Source: an uncultured Pseudomonadota bacterium
GTDB lineage: Bacteria; Myxococcota_A; UBA796; GCA-2862545
NCBI GenBank assembly: GCA_913061235.1
Contig: CAJXTB010000035.1
Span: 1-48,877, forward strand
Direction: 5' to 3'
Length of the DNA: 48,877 bases
Of this stretch, positions 26,086 through 34,046 are shown one piece after another (the stretch's first letter is position 1; the number at the start of each line of letters is the position of its first letter). The translations under genes and the position numbers were made by a program. Below the pieces are notes generated by a model. The model was not told where the DNA came from. It worked only from the letters and a program-made list of their open reading frames with translations, and did not search any database.

Positions 26086-26778
26086 ATGCGCATCGACATT
26101 TGGTCCGACGTTGTCTGTCCCTGGTGCTTCATCGGCAAGCGCCGTCTCGAAGCCGCCCTGTCCACTTTTGATGGCGATGTCGATATCCGCTGGCACAGCT
26201 TCGAGCTGGATCCAAACGCTGCAAAGTCACTCGATATGCCGCTTACCGACGCACTCGCCAAGAAGTACGGCATGCCCCGCGAGCGCGCACTGCAGATGCA
26301 GACGCACGTGACCCAGACCGCCGCCGAAGACGGCATTGAGATGCGCTTCGACATTGCCAAGACTGGCAACACGCTAGACGCGCACCGTCTCATCCACTTC
26401 GCCTACGACAGCGACCTTGGCGACGAGATGAAAGAGCGCCTACTCCTTGCTTACTTCACCCAGGGACGCGCCATCAGCGACCGTGACGAGCTCGCATCAC
26501 TGGCCGGCGAGGTCGGTCTCGACATGGCCGCAGCAGCAGCAATGCTCGAGTCCGACGCCTTCACCGAAGCCGTCCGCGCCGACGAGGCCCAAGCCCGCAC
26601 CCTCGGCGCCACGGGTGTGCCCTTCTTCGTCATTGACCAACGCTACGGTATCTCGGGTGCCCAGCCGGCTGAGACGCTGCTGCGAGCGCTAAATCAGGCC
26701 CACTCGGAGTCGATCCAGACCGCGGCGGTCGAGGCTGGTGAGGGCTGTGACGCCGATGGGTGTGAGATTCCAAACTAA
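26086..26778 (+). CDS. FrnE-type DsbA-family thiol oxidoreductase
   Basis: 230 residues; ATG at 26086 with AGAGGT upstream. The N-terminal strand is followed by Cys11-Pro-Trp-Cys14 (SDVVCPWCFIGK), the DsbA-type active site with the FrnE signature. A helical insertion is followed by ARTLGATGVPFFVIDQRYGISGAQP, which holds the conserved cis-Pro (GVPFF). It is cytoplasmic (no signal peptide), as FrnE proteins are; the Deinococcus member is a disulfide isomerase for oxidative stress. The C-terminal tail carries a second pair, GCDADGCEIPN, also known in FrnE proteins. Its 97-base upstream gap contains nothing else. Confidence 0.92.
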   Translation: MRIDIWSDVVCPWCFIGKRRLEAALSTFDGDVDIRWHSFELDPNAAKSLDMPLTDALAKKYGMPRERALQMQTHVTQTAAEDGIEMRFDIAKTGNTLDAHRLIHFAYDSDLGDEMKERLLLAYFTQGRAISDRDELASLAGEVGLDMAAAAAMLESDAFTEAVRADEAQARTLGATGVPFFVIDQRYGISGAQPAETLLRALNQAHSESIQTAAVEAGEGCDADGCEIPN

Positions 26779-26949
26779 AGCGAAGCCGCGCCAGGTTGAC
26801 TCGGGCGACGCTGTAAACACACACCCAACGACACCGCGAACGCAGGGCAGCCTCGGTCTTGCGCCGGCATCAACGCCATCGTAGGCCCATCTGAGCGCGC
26901 AGCAGGACGGGAGCGAGCAATTCCGCTAGTGTGTAGTATCGGAGTTGCA

Positions 26950-27435
26950 ATGCGGATGTTCTCAGGGGCTCTGGCCGTCCCATTCTTGGTCTTGGGCGCC
27001 TGCAAGGACACATCCTGCGACGCCGATGTTCCTCCTGAAATCACGCTTGGTCAGGGGGCTTCTTCGGCCTTTGAGCCTTTCGAGGACGGTCAGGACATCG
27101 CTCTCACAATCGCGCCACAGGGCGGAATGGGCATCTCCGTTCGCGCGCTCACGCGTGGCGTCACCACCGACAATCTCATCGACCTGCAGCTCATCACTGA
27201 GATCGATGGTGAGCAGACCGGATTCTTCGAGACAAACGGTATCCTGACCTGCCAAGAGGACGGATACGGTCTGCTGTGGGGACAGGTAGTGGGCTTCAAC
27301 CCCGAAGAGTTCCCCGACGTAGACGCGCTGCTCGCCCTCGACGGAGAGCAGGTCGACGTCATTGTCATTGCAACGGATGAACAGGACCGCACTGCAGAAG
27401 GGCGCGCCACTGTCACACTGCGGGTGTCCCGATGA
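26950..27435 (+). CDS. Lipoprotein translationally coupled to multiheme cytochrome
   Basis: 161 residues from the ATG at 26950 (GGAG 5 bases before); the longer frame from 26929 adds only seven residues and has no ribosome-binding site. The lipobox is LVLGAC (Cys18). The mature part begins KDTSCDADVPP and forms a beta-sandwich-like domain (ITLGQGASSAFEPFEDGQ, IALTIAPQGGMGISVRAL, closing GRATVTLRVSR). No family is recognised; the fold suggests an Ig-like or cupredoxin-like surface module. The stop overlaps the start of the 11-heme cytochrome (ATGA), so the two are made together and are likely to work together. Confidence 0.8.
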   Translation: MRMFSGALAVPFLVLGACKDTSCDADVPPEITLGQGASSAFEPFEDGQDIALTIAPQGGMGISVRALTRGVTTDNLIDLQLITEIDGEQTGFFETNGILTCQEDGYGLLWGQVVGFNPEEFPDVDALLALDGEQVDVIVIATDEQDRTAEGRATVTLRVSR

Positions 27436-29453
27436 AGCGGTTGTTGTCGGTATTCGCACTCGTCTTGGCCGGCTGTCCTGGAAACAATCCGTCGGTCTCA
27501 GGAGATCAGTGCGTGGGCTGTCACGTGGGTATTGAGCAGATGATGCCCACTATCGCTGAAGACTCCTGCGTCGTCTGCCACGGCGGCGACCGCGACGCGC
27601 GCACCCTGGAAGAGGCACACGTCCCCATTCCGGCCAACTGGGCGGATGTCCGTGGCACTGCCCTGCCGCCCGCACCACCCGGCTACATCCGTGACTTCAT
27701 GCCCGCGCAGCTCGACCAGCTTCCACTCGACTACGTACAGTTTATCAACCCGGGCGACATGCGCGCAGTGGACCGTACCTGCGGCGTCTGCCATGCCGAA
27801 ATTGTGGAGACGTGGACGTCATCTGTCATGACCACAAACGCTGGCCACTACATGCCCACGCGGCACCTGGCCGGCCTTCAAGACCAGGACGCTATCTACG
27901 CTGCGGGGCCAGCCGTAGACCCTGACTGTGACCTGTCTATCGAGGGCACCGTCTGCTCGGTCGAAGCCATGCTGCCGCAGCCAGAAGCCCAGGTTCTACA
28001 GGCCTTTGAAGACAACGATGCCGACGCGCTGCAAGAAATCGGCTGGGACCACTACTTGGCCAAGTCCTGTGGTGACTGCCACGCCTCTGGCTTTGGTCCC
28101 AACGACTCGCCCCACCGCTACCGTTCAGCTGGCTGCACCTCATGCCATGTTCTGTACAGCTCCGACGGTCTGTACCAAGGGAACGACCCGGTCATCTCCA
28201 CCACCACACCCGTTCACCCAATGCGACACGAGGTCACCACGGCCATTCCGTCTGAGCAGTGCGCTACATGCCACTTCCAGGGCGGGCGTATTGGCCTGTT
28301 GTTCCGAGGTATTCGCGAAGGTGGCTTCTCAGAGACTCCCGAGTTCGCACAGACCTGGGACGAAACCGCCTACGGTCACACCCCCGGCTTCTACGTTCTC
28401 GACGAAGACACCCGCAACGATGTCGACGAGACCCCACCCGACCTGCACTACGCCGCCGGCATGCACTGCGCGGACTGCCACGTAGGCTCCGATGTCCACG
28501 GCACCGGCCGCATCTACACGACCGCAAAGCAACAGATGGACCTGCGGTGTGAGGACTGCCACGGCACCGTCCGAGAGGTGGCCACTCCAGACGCAAGTGG
28601 CGTCTTCCGCACCGAAGGAGGCCGGGCGCTTCCGCAACTCAGCAGTGTCAACGGAACGGTCGTCCTGACCGGCGTTGTCGACGGTGCAGAGCACGTGGTC
28701 AAACAGCCCGCTGAGCTGCTAGCTGACGGTGGATCCGGCAGTGCCGCCATGCATCGCGCCATGGGTCTACAGGGCGACTGGTCCCACACCGACTCCCTCA
28801 CCTGCGACACCTGTCACACCAGCTACAACCAGGTATGTATTGGCTGCCATGTCAGCTTTGATGCTCGACTATCCCAGGTCGACGACCAGACCGGTGAGCC
28901 CTCGATGGGCTTCGTTCGGGGCAGCCGCCAGACCTACTCCCTCGATACCGTCTTGCTGGTGCAGAACACAGACGGCCGCGTACAGACCTCGGTGCCCTCT
29001 GCCCACGCACAGCTCACCGTCGTAGACCCACAGGGCGACCGCGTCATTGGCGGTCCTGCGCTGGATGAACAAGGCCAGCCGACCGACCAAAACCGCGGGG
29101 TGTTCCGTAAGACCGCAACATCCGACGCCAACATCGGATTCCCACCGTTCTTCCAGCATACGACGTCCGCTAAGCCGCGCACCTGCTCCACCTGTCACCG
29201 AACGGAGGACACACCCGAGGAGTGGGCCCGCGTTCGCGGTGTCTACGGCTTCGGTACAGGCGAGTTCATGCTGCCCCACCCAGACGGCCCGCCGGTGGAC
29301 GCCCTGCAGTTCCTCGCCGAAGATGGCACGCCGCTTGTGGACTGGTTCCACCGCGACACCGGACCCGTACCCGCACTGATGCGCGACCGGGCACTCGCCA
29401 TCGAGGTCACAGACGAACCGCCTGCAGTCCCAGCAGCCCCGCCGCACCCGTAG
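27432..29453 (+). CDS. 11-heme c-type cytochrome lipoprotein
   Basis: 673 residues from the ATG at 27432, overlapping the previous stop. The lipobox is LVLAGC (Cys15), so the protein is lipid-anchored, probably at the outer membrane. Eleven Cys-x-x-Cys-His heme motifs are present (CVGCH, CVVCH, CGVCH, CGDCH, CTSCH, CATCH, CADCH, CEDCH, CDTCH, CIGCH, CSTCH), in two clusters separated by non-heme stretches. It should carry electrons across or outside the periplasm. The heme-free middle and C-terminal regions (for example residues 500-570) suggest extra beta domains. No heme lyase or partner oxidoreductase is in the window; the coupled lipoprotein upstream is the only clear partner. Confidence 0.95.
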   Translation: MKRLLSVFALVLAGCPGNNPSVSGDQCVGCHVGIEQMMPTIAEDSCVVCHGGDRDARTLEEAHVPIPANWADVRGTALPPAPPGYIRDFMPAQLDQLPLDYVQFINPGDMRAVDRTCGVCHAEIVETWTSSVMTTNAGHYMPTRHLAGLQDQDAIYAAGPAVDPDCDLSIEGTVCSVEAMLPQPEAQVLQAFEDNDADALQEIGWDHYLAKSCGDCHASGFGPNDSPHRYRSAGCTSCHVLYSSDGLYQGNDPVISTTTPVHPMRHEVTTAIPSEQCATCHFQGGRIGLLFRGIREGGFSETPEFAQTWDETAYGHTPGFYVLDEDTRNDVDETPPDLHYAAGMHCADCHVGSDVHGTGRIYTTAKQQMDLRCEDCHGTVREVATPDASGVFRTEGGRALPQLSSVNGTVVLTGVVDGAEHVVKQPAELLADGGSGSAAMHRAMGLQGDWSHTDSLTCDTCHTSYNQVCIGCHVSFDARLSQVDDQTGEPSMGFVRGSRQTYSLDTVLLVQNTDGRVQTSVPSAHAQLTVVDPQGDRVIGGPALDEQGQPTDQNRGVFRKTATSDANIGFPPFFQHTTSAKPRTCSTCHRTEDTPEEWARVRGVYGFGTGEFMLPHPDGPPVDALQFLAEDGTPLVDWFHRDTGPVPALMRDRALAIEVTDEPPAVPAAPPHP

Positions 29454-29507
29454 GGACCGCGCTCACAAGGTGCTGAGGACTCGTGATTGAGCGACGATGG
29501 CGCTCTG

Positions 29508-30320
29508 TCAGGGAAGGCCGCCGGCTGCAGCCAAGTCGTTTAGGCAGGCGTCGTCAAAGTCGGGTGTGCCGCCGAGCAGCATGTCTGTGACCGCAGAGGT
29601 CTCGACTGCCCAGAACATGATGCACCCATCGTCTGAGTCGTGGCCGTTGTGGTCGGGGTCTTCGTGGTCGGCGGCCATCGGTGTACCCAGGTTGACCAGT
29701 CCAAGCTGATGGCCGACCTCGTGAAGCAGCACCACCGGCTCAACGTCGCCTGCGAACAGACCGCCACCCCCGGCATCCTCTATGCTGCTTTGGAACATCA
29801 CAATGCTGCTGCCTTGGTAGGCGTAGCCAAGAATCTGGCCGTTGTCGGTGTCTCGGTCGGAGTTTCCGTCGAGGTACAGCATGTGCAGAACAGCGACGCC
29901 CGTATCCGGGTCCCGGTATTGGTCTCGGTACTGTTCCTCAAGCTCGCGGGTCTCGCCAATGGTCCAGGCTGGGGCCCCTTGGGCGGGAATCTCGTCGTCT
30001 ACGACAACCGTGATGCCGCTCGGCTTGTCGAGTAGCAGCTCGAGCCGCGTGACCATCGCGCTGATGGCTGAACTATCGGGTGCGTGACCGGTGACGAAGT
30101 CAATCTCGATGACCATAGAGTCGTAGGTCGTACTGGCAATGAAGTTGCTCGCAAAGTCACCAGTACTGGCGCTTTGGTTGTCGCGGACGGGGTCGTTGCC
30201 GACGGTATCGGGGTCGGTATCTGAGCCATTTTCGGTATCAGAGCCATTTTCGGTGTCCGTACCGGTGGTGTCACCGTTGCAGGCGACGAGTAGTAGGACA
30301 AGAACCGAAGTGAGGCGCAT
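29508..30320 (-). CDS. Zinc metalloprotease-like lipoprotein
   Basis: 270 residues from the ATG at 30320 (GGAG before it). The lipobox is LLLVAC (Cys14). A short Ser/Asp/Thr-Glu-rich repeat linker (residues 20-45) follows. The catalytic region is HEVGHQLGLVN at His200, Glu201 and His204, followed by a downstream HED...HNGH cluster with His219 and a Met-turn-like CIMFW (Met235). In classic metzincins the third ligand is His at the tenth residue after the first; here that position is Asn210. Surface metalloproteases of Bacteroidota and Myxococcota share this GLVN...HED pattern, so a later His probably completes the site. The product is probably a surface protease; substrates are unknown. Confidence 0.85.
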   Translation of the reverse strand: MRLTSVLVLLLVACNGDTTGTDTENGSDTENGSDTDPDTVGNDPVRDNQSASTGDFASNFIASTTYDSMVIEIDFVTGHAPDSSAISAMVTRLELLLDKPSGITVVVDDEIPAQGAPAWTIGETRELEEQYRDQYRDPDTGVAVLHMLYLDGNSDRDTDNGQILGYAYQGSSIVMFQSSIEDAGGGGLFAGDVEPVVLLHEVGHQLGLVNLGTPMAADHEDPDHNGHDSDDGCIMFWAVETSAVTDMLLGGTPDFDDACLNDLAAAGGLP

Positions 30321-30481
30321 GGGACTCCAAAAGTGGTGGGGAAGCTTGCGCTGTGGCTTGTGGCCATGCACGCCCTATCGGGTACGAGTCCAATGACCTA
30401 TTGGATCAGTGGCGGACCGCTTCTGTGCGGCGGGCTCCGACGCATCGGGAATTCGAGCGAAGGCACAAGCGGCTTGGCTGT

Positions 30482-31162
30482 CTACGACTCGACCGACAGT
30501 CCCAGATCTTCCAGGCTCGCCCGAAGCGACTCACCATGGGTCGACGCCACAATCCACACAAGACCAATGCGTCGAGCCGTCGCACTCTGGAAAAAGTACA
30601 CCGCCTCACGCCCAACATAGGCGTGCTGGAAGTTCGCGGGATTGACGGTCCAGTTGTGCACCGTCTCGTCATCGCGCCTCCACTCCCCCAACCACACGCC
30701 GTCTTCGCAACGGTAGTGACTCACATACGGCGCATTCTTCCGGTTGCCAGCCACGCGTTGGGAGGCCACCCGCATGAGCATTCGGTCGGTCAGCTTGTGT
30801 CCGACGCCTCGGATTCCCCCGCCCAAGGCCGTCCGACGCAACCGCACCCAGGCAATGACGACCACACCGCCTAGACTGACCGTAGCGGGAACCAGAAGCG
30901 TGGGCTTAGCCTCGCCCGAGACGGCCCCAACGACAAAGGCAAGCAGACAAAACCCGCCCAACATCAGGATGAACAACACACCAATGCCCGCGAAGACGTC
31001 ACGTGCCCACTGGGGAAAGACACGGTCAACGGCGACTGCGTCACTCGACTCCCGGGTTCGGCTTCGCTGAATGAGCAGCTGACCAAGCTCCCCGACAACG
31101 GCGTCTAGGCGCACATCATCCACGACAACCTCGTGAGACCAGTCATCGCTCTGTTCAGTCAT
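30482..31162 (-). CDS. Two-helix membrane protein
   Basis: 226 residues from the ATG at 31162. A cytoplasmic or exposed N-terminal stretch of about 50 residues is followed by two hydrophobic helices (VFAGIGVLFILMLGGFCLLAFVVG and LLVPATVSLGGVVVIAW), then a soluble C-terminal domain of about 110 residues. That domain has strands such as YRCEDGVWLGEWR and YVGREAVYFFQS and ends in a helix. I recognise no domain. Its ribosome-binding site is weak (GGGGCG). It lies between the metalloprotease and the coiled-coil fibre-like gene on the same strand but with larger gaps, so co-transcription is uncertain. Confidence 0.65.
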   Translation of the reverse strand: MTEQSDDWSHEVVVDDVRLDAVVGELGQLLIQRSRTRESSDAVAVDRVFPQWARDVFAGIGVLFILMLGGFCLLAFVVGAVSGEAKPTLLVPATVSLGGVVVIAWVRLRRTALGGGIRGVGHKLTDRMLMRVASQRVAGNRKNAPYVSHYRCEDGVWLGEWRRDDETVHNWTVNPANFQHAYVGREAVYFFQSATARRIGLVWIVASTHGESLRASLEDLGLSVES

Positions 31163-31210
31163 GACACGCCCCAAGAGTTGGCTGGCACCTACGTCAACCG
31201 CGCGACCGGA

Positions 31211-32272
31211 CTATCGCGTGTTCGGATAGTTCGACTTGCAGCAACAGAACGTGTTCATTCCGTTCGTTCCACCACAGTATCCGTTTCCGTACCAGCCCGA
31301 CGACGCCAGAACGTTGGCAGCTACCGGCTCCGGAGAGGCCGAGTCGACGCCCATGCTGCCGTAGCAGTGGTAGTTGCTGTACGGCGCGCCAGAAGGATTG
31401 TCCTGGGAGTCGCACGCACTGGCGCAGCTCGAGCCATTACTGCGCACAACGCGCATGCTGCCGTAGCCCGAGGATGCCACCATGCCTGCACATAGGCCGA
31501 GTACCGCCGAGTGGCTGACCAGGCTCTCAGGATTGAACGGCAGCTTGCCGGCGTCTACGGAAGCCGTCAGCTCCGTCAGGGACGTCTCCAGCTCACCGAC
31601 AGAGGCACTCAGGGTGTCGAGAGACTGACCCAAGTCCGTCACCGAGCCATCCGTTGTCTCCAGCTCAGCTTCGAGGGTTCCGACCGCGGCTTGGACGCCC
31701 TGCAGATTCTCTTGGACCGTCAACAGAGACGACTCCAAGCTCTCCACACCCGCCGACAGGTCAGTAACGCTCCCCTCCAGCAGCCCAATCGCCGCTTCCT
31801 GACTGCTCAGCACACCGTCCAAGGTCAGGACAGCCCCCTCGAGCTGCGCAAAGCTGGTATCCAGCGTGGTCACCGAGTCCGCAGTGGCCAAGTCCGCGCC
31901 CTGAATCCCATCGATGGTGTCCGCATCGCGAGCGTAAGGTACCGCCGCGACCGGCTGGCGAGGCTGCATCGCCACGCCCTGAACGGTGACCTCAAACCAC
32001 GCTGAGTCGGTGGAGAACGCATCGTTAAGCGGTGTGACCGACCCAAGGGAGACTGAAAAATACCCGCCATCCACGGGAACATCCTCGTGTTGCTCGGCCC
32101 AACCTTCTCCACCGTTGACCGGGGAGTCCCACACCGAGAAGGACAGGTCGTACTCCCCGGAGAGGGGTCCGCCAGCCGCGTCGACCAAGCGGCCTTGGTA
32201 CAGCAATGTGTTGGGTCCAGCGACCGCAGAACTGGCGGTCAGCAGTGCCACAAGGGCCAATAATGGGCGCAT
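31211..32272 (-). CDS. Secreted coiled-coil fibre-like protein
   Basis: 353 residues from the ATG at 32272 with GGAGGGTGA. The signal peptide ends near residue 18 (SAVAG). The ~85-residue beta domain (LLYQGRLVDAAGGPLSG ... MQPRQPVAAVPYARDAD) is the same as in the protein at 11167-12429, so they are paralogous in the head region. Residues 125-245 form a heptad-patterned coiled coil with repeated hydrophobic positions (LEGAVLTLDGVLSSQEAAI, LESSLLTVQENLQGV). The last ~100 residues are Cys/Gly/Tyr-rich with eight Cys and end CCCKSNYPNTR. The likely architecture is a trimeric or dimeric stalk with a disulfide-bonded tip. Confidence 0.8.
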   Translation of the reverse strand: MRPLLALVALLTASSAVAGPNTLLYQGRLVDAAGGPLSGEYDLSFSVWDSPVNGGEGWAEQHEDVPVDGGYFSVSLGSVTPLNDAFSTDSAWFEVTVQGVAMQPRQPVAAVPYARDADTIDGIQGADLATADSVTTLDTSFAQLEGAVLTLDGVLSSQEAAIGLLEGSVTDLSAGVESLESSLLTVQENLQGVQAAVGTLEAELETTDGSVTDLGQSLDTLSASVGELETSLTELTASVDAGKLPFNPESLVSHSAVLGLCAGMVASSGYGSMRVVRSNGSSCASACDSQDNPSGAPYSNYHCYGSMGVDSASPEPVAANVLASSGWYGNGYCGGTNGMNTFCCCKSNYPNTR

Positions 32273-32512
32273 TCACCCTCCTCGTTCCATGCAAGGCCTA
32301 TAAAACCACACCGACGACTCAATCGCCTGCAACATGTTCGACAATCCACCAGTTCTACAGCGGTGACGTGCACGCGCCAGCGCGTCCCAAACCACATGCG
32401 AACCCCGTTGCCATTGGGTCTCGAGCGCCCTCATCGTGAGCGAATTGGCTCGCTTCCCAACCTGTCAGGCACCTACCAGCGCGCTCGTATAGTTTACGGC
32501 TCGCGCCCACAC

Positions 32513-33169
32513 CTACTGCGCGTGTCTGCGCATCCGGCCCACCACAAGCTGGCCACATGCCTGCGCTTGGCGGTCGAACGTCTGCCGAATCTCGCTGTCG
32601 CTCATCTCGGCGAGCTGAATCAACCCGGCGGCCGACTGGCCAATGCCAATAAGCCCACCAGCATTGTAGGTCCCTGCCCGCGACGAGCACCGGAAACGAC
32701 TGCGGTACACCCGCCAACCGTCTTGTGCCCGGTAGATCTTCACCACGCCGTTGAACCGAAAATCAGGAACACCCCTCGACGCGTCGACTCCGAAATCGCG
32801 GATATCCACTTGCATCAGGCCGCCAGATGCGTCGCGCGCTGCGTGTGCAAACGGGGGGCCATCGGCAATGGCGTCGGCCACCGACGCGTCCATCGCACCC
32901 GACAGCTCGGTCAGGTCCACCGCGCCTCGAATCTTTCCGGCAGTCGTCGCAGCGCCCACGGCCACTCCCACGTTCGCAACGGCGTCAATGAACGACGAAC
33001 CAGTGGATGCGCTCGGCACGCGAACCGTTGGCCCACCGGTCACAATGGTCTGCGCATGGACAGAGCCAAGGGTGTCCGCGTGTTGCTTGAACCGCCCATG
33101 GCACCCCATTGCCGTTGTGGTCAAGCCCAGCAGCAGGAACGCTGAACGAATCAAGGAAAGGCGTGACAT
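32513..33169 (-). CDS. Lipoprotein, unknown function
   Basis: 218 residues from the ATG at 33169, with GGAG 6 bases upstream. The lipobox is TAMGC (Cys23). The mature region holds a small Ala/Gly-rich segment (GVAVGAATTAGKIRGAVDL) and a C-terminal beta/helix part with DFRFNGVVKIYRAQDGWRVYRS and a final amphipathic helix ending QAQACGQLVVGRMRRHAQ. No known domain is recognised. It stands apart from its neighbours and the next gene on the plus strand starts 175 bases away. Confidence 0.65.
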   Translation of the reverse strand: MSRLSLIRSAFLLLGLTTTAMGCHGRFKQHADTLGSVHAQTIVTGGPTVRVPSASTGSSFIDAVANVGVAVGAATTAGKIRGAVDLTELSGAMDASVADAIADGPPFAHAARDASGGLMQVDIRDFGVDASRGVPDFRFNGVVKIYRAQDGWRVYRSRFRCSSRAGTYNAGGLIGIGQSAAGLIQLAEMSDSEIRQTFDRQAQACGQLVVGRMRRHAQ

Positions 33170-33344
33170 CGGCAACTCCGTAGGTCTCCGGGCGATTACC
33201 CCTCACCCGGCGACCCCGGCGAGCTACCACGCGTCGCTACCGACGTCGACCGTGCATCGGTAGGGTGCGCGACTGTCAACGCGGGCAAGACGGGGTCCAG
33301 AACGACCACTGTTCACCCCCGACTGTGCTGGTTACTCGGTCGAC

Positions 33345-33968
33345 ATGAGCAACAAGCTACCCGATTTGGACAAGATTGAGTCGATGGTCAGAGTCGTTCC
33401 GGCTCCCGTCGACGCCGTTGAGCAGGCCATCCGCGAGGTGACCACGCAATCCGCCTTGCCCGTCTTCGGCAATCCCTTCGCAGCATCCGTAGGCAACGGA
33501 CGCGTGAAAATGATCAAGCGCGAAGGGCGTAATCCCATGCGCGCTCAACTCCATGCCACATTGGAGTCGGTCGGGGACGGAACCAAGATCACCGCAACGG
33601 CCGGCCTCCCCTCGTACGCACGCTGGGTTGGTCGGGCAGCCGCCTTCATCGCCTTGCTCATTGCCGTCGTAATGGCCGCATCGCTCGTCATAGGCGGACG
33701 CCCAGACGACATGCCTCAGGTGATGTACTACGCCTTCTTCGCGCTCTGTCTATGGATGCCTATGGTCGCGTGGCTCATCCCCGGCAGACTGGTCAATCGG
33801 TCCGTTGCCCAGCGCGGGGAGCTGCTGGCACACCTAGACAAAGCGCTTGCGCCTCTCGGAAGCATTGAGGACGAGACGGTCGAGCGCTTGCCAGCCGAGC
33901 ACGCCAAGACAGGGCCTTCGGACAAGCAGTCCGGCAAGAGTGTCGAGGCATTATCGTCGTCCGACTAA
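33345..33968 (+). CDS. Membrane protein with two transmembrane helices
   Basis: 207 residues from the ATG at 33345. An N-terminal ~90-residue soluble domain (VRVVPAPVDAVEQAI, VKMIKREGRNPMRAQLHATLE) is followed by two helices (AAAFIALLIAVVMAASLVIGG and VMYYAFFALCLWMPMVAWLIPG) and a charged, disordered C-terminus of about 55 residues. The soluble part resembles small lipid- or ligand-binding modules but I cannot assign it. It lies 78 bases upstream of the caspase-like gene on the same strand, so they may share a transcript. Confidence 0.65.
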   Translation: MSNKLPDLDKIESMVRVVPAPVDAVEQAIREVTTQSALPVFGNPFAASVGNGRVKMIKREGRNPMRAQLHATLESVGDGTKITATAGLPSYARWVGRAAAFIALLIAVVMAASLVIGGRPDDMPQVMYYAFFALCLWMPMVAWLIPGRLVNRSVAQRGELLAHLDKALAPLGSIEDETVERLPAEHAKTGPSDKQSGKSVEALSSSD

Positions 33969-34046
33969 GAGATGCTCACGCGTCTCCGGCCTGCACGTCA
34001 GATCTCCGTACGTTGCCGTTGGCCGTAGGGGTCCGTAATCTCACCT

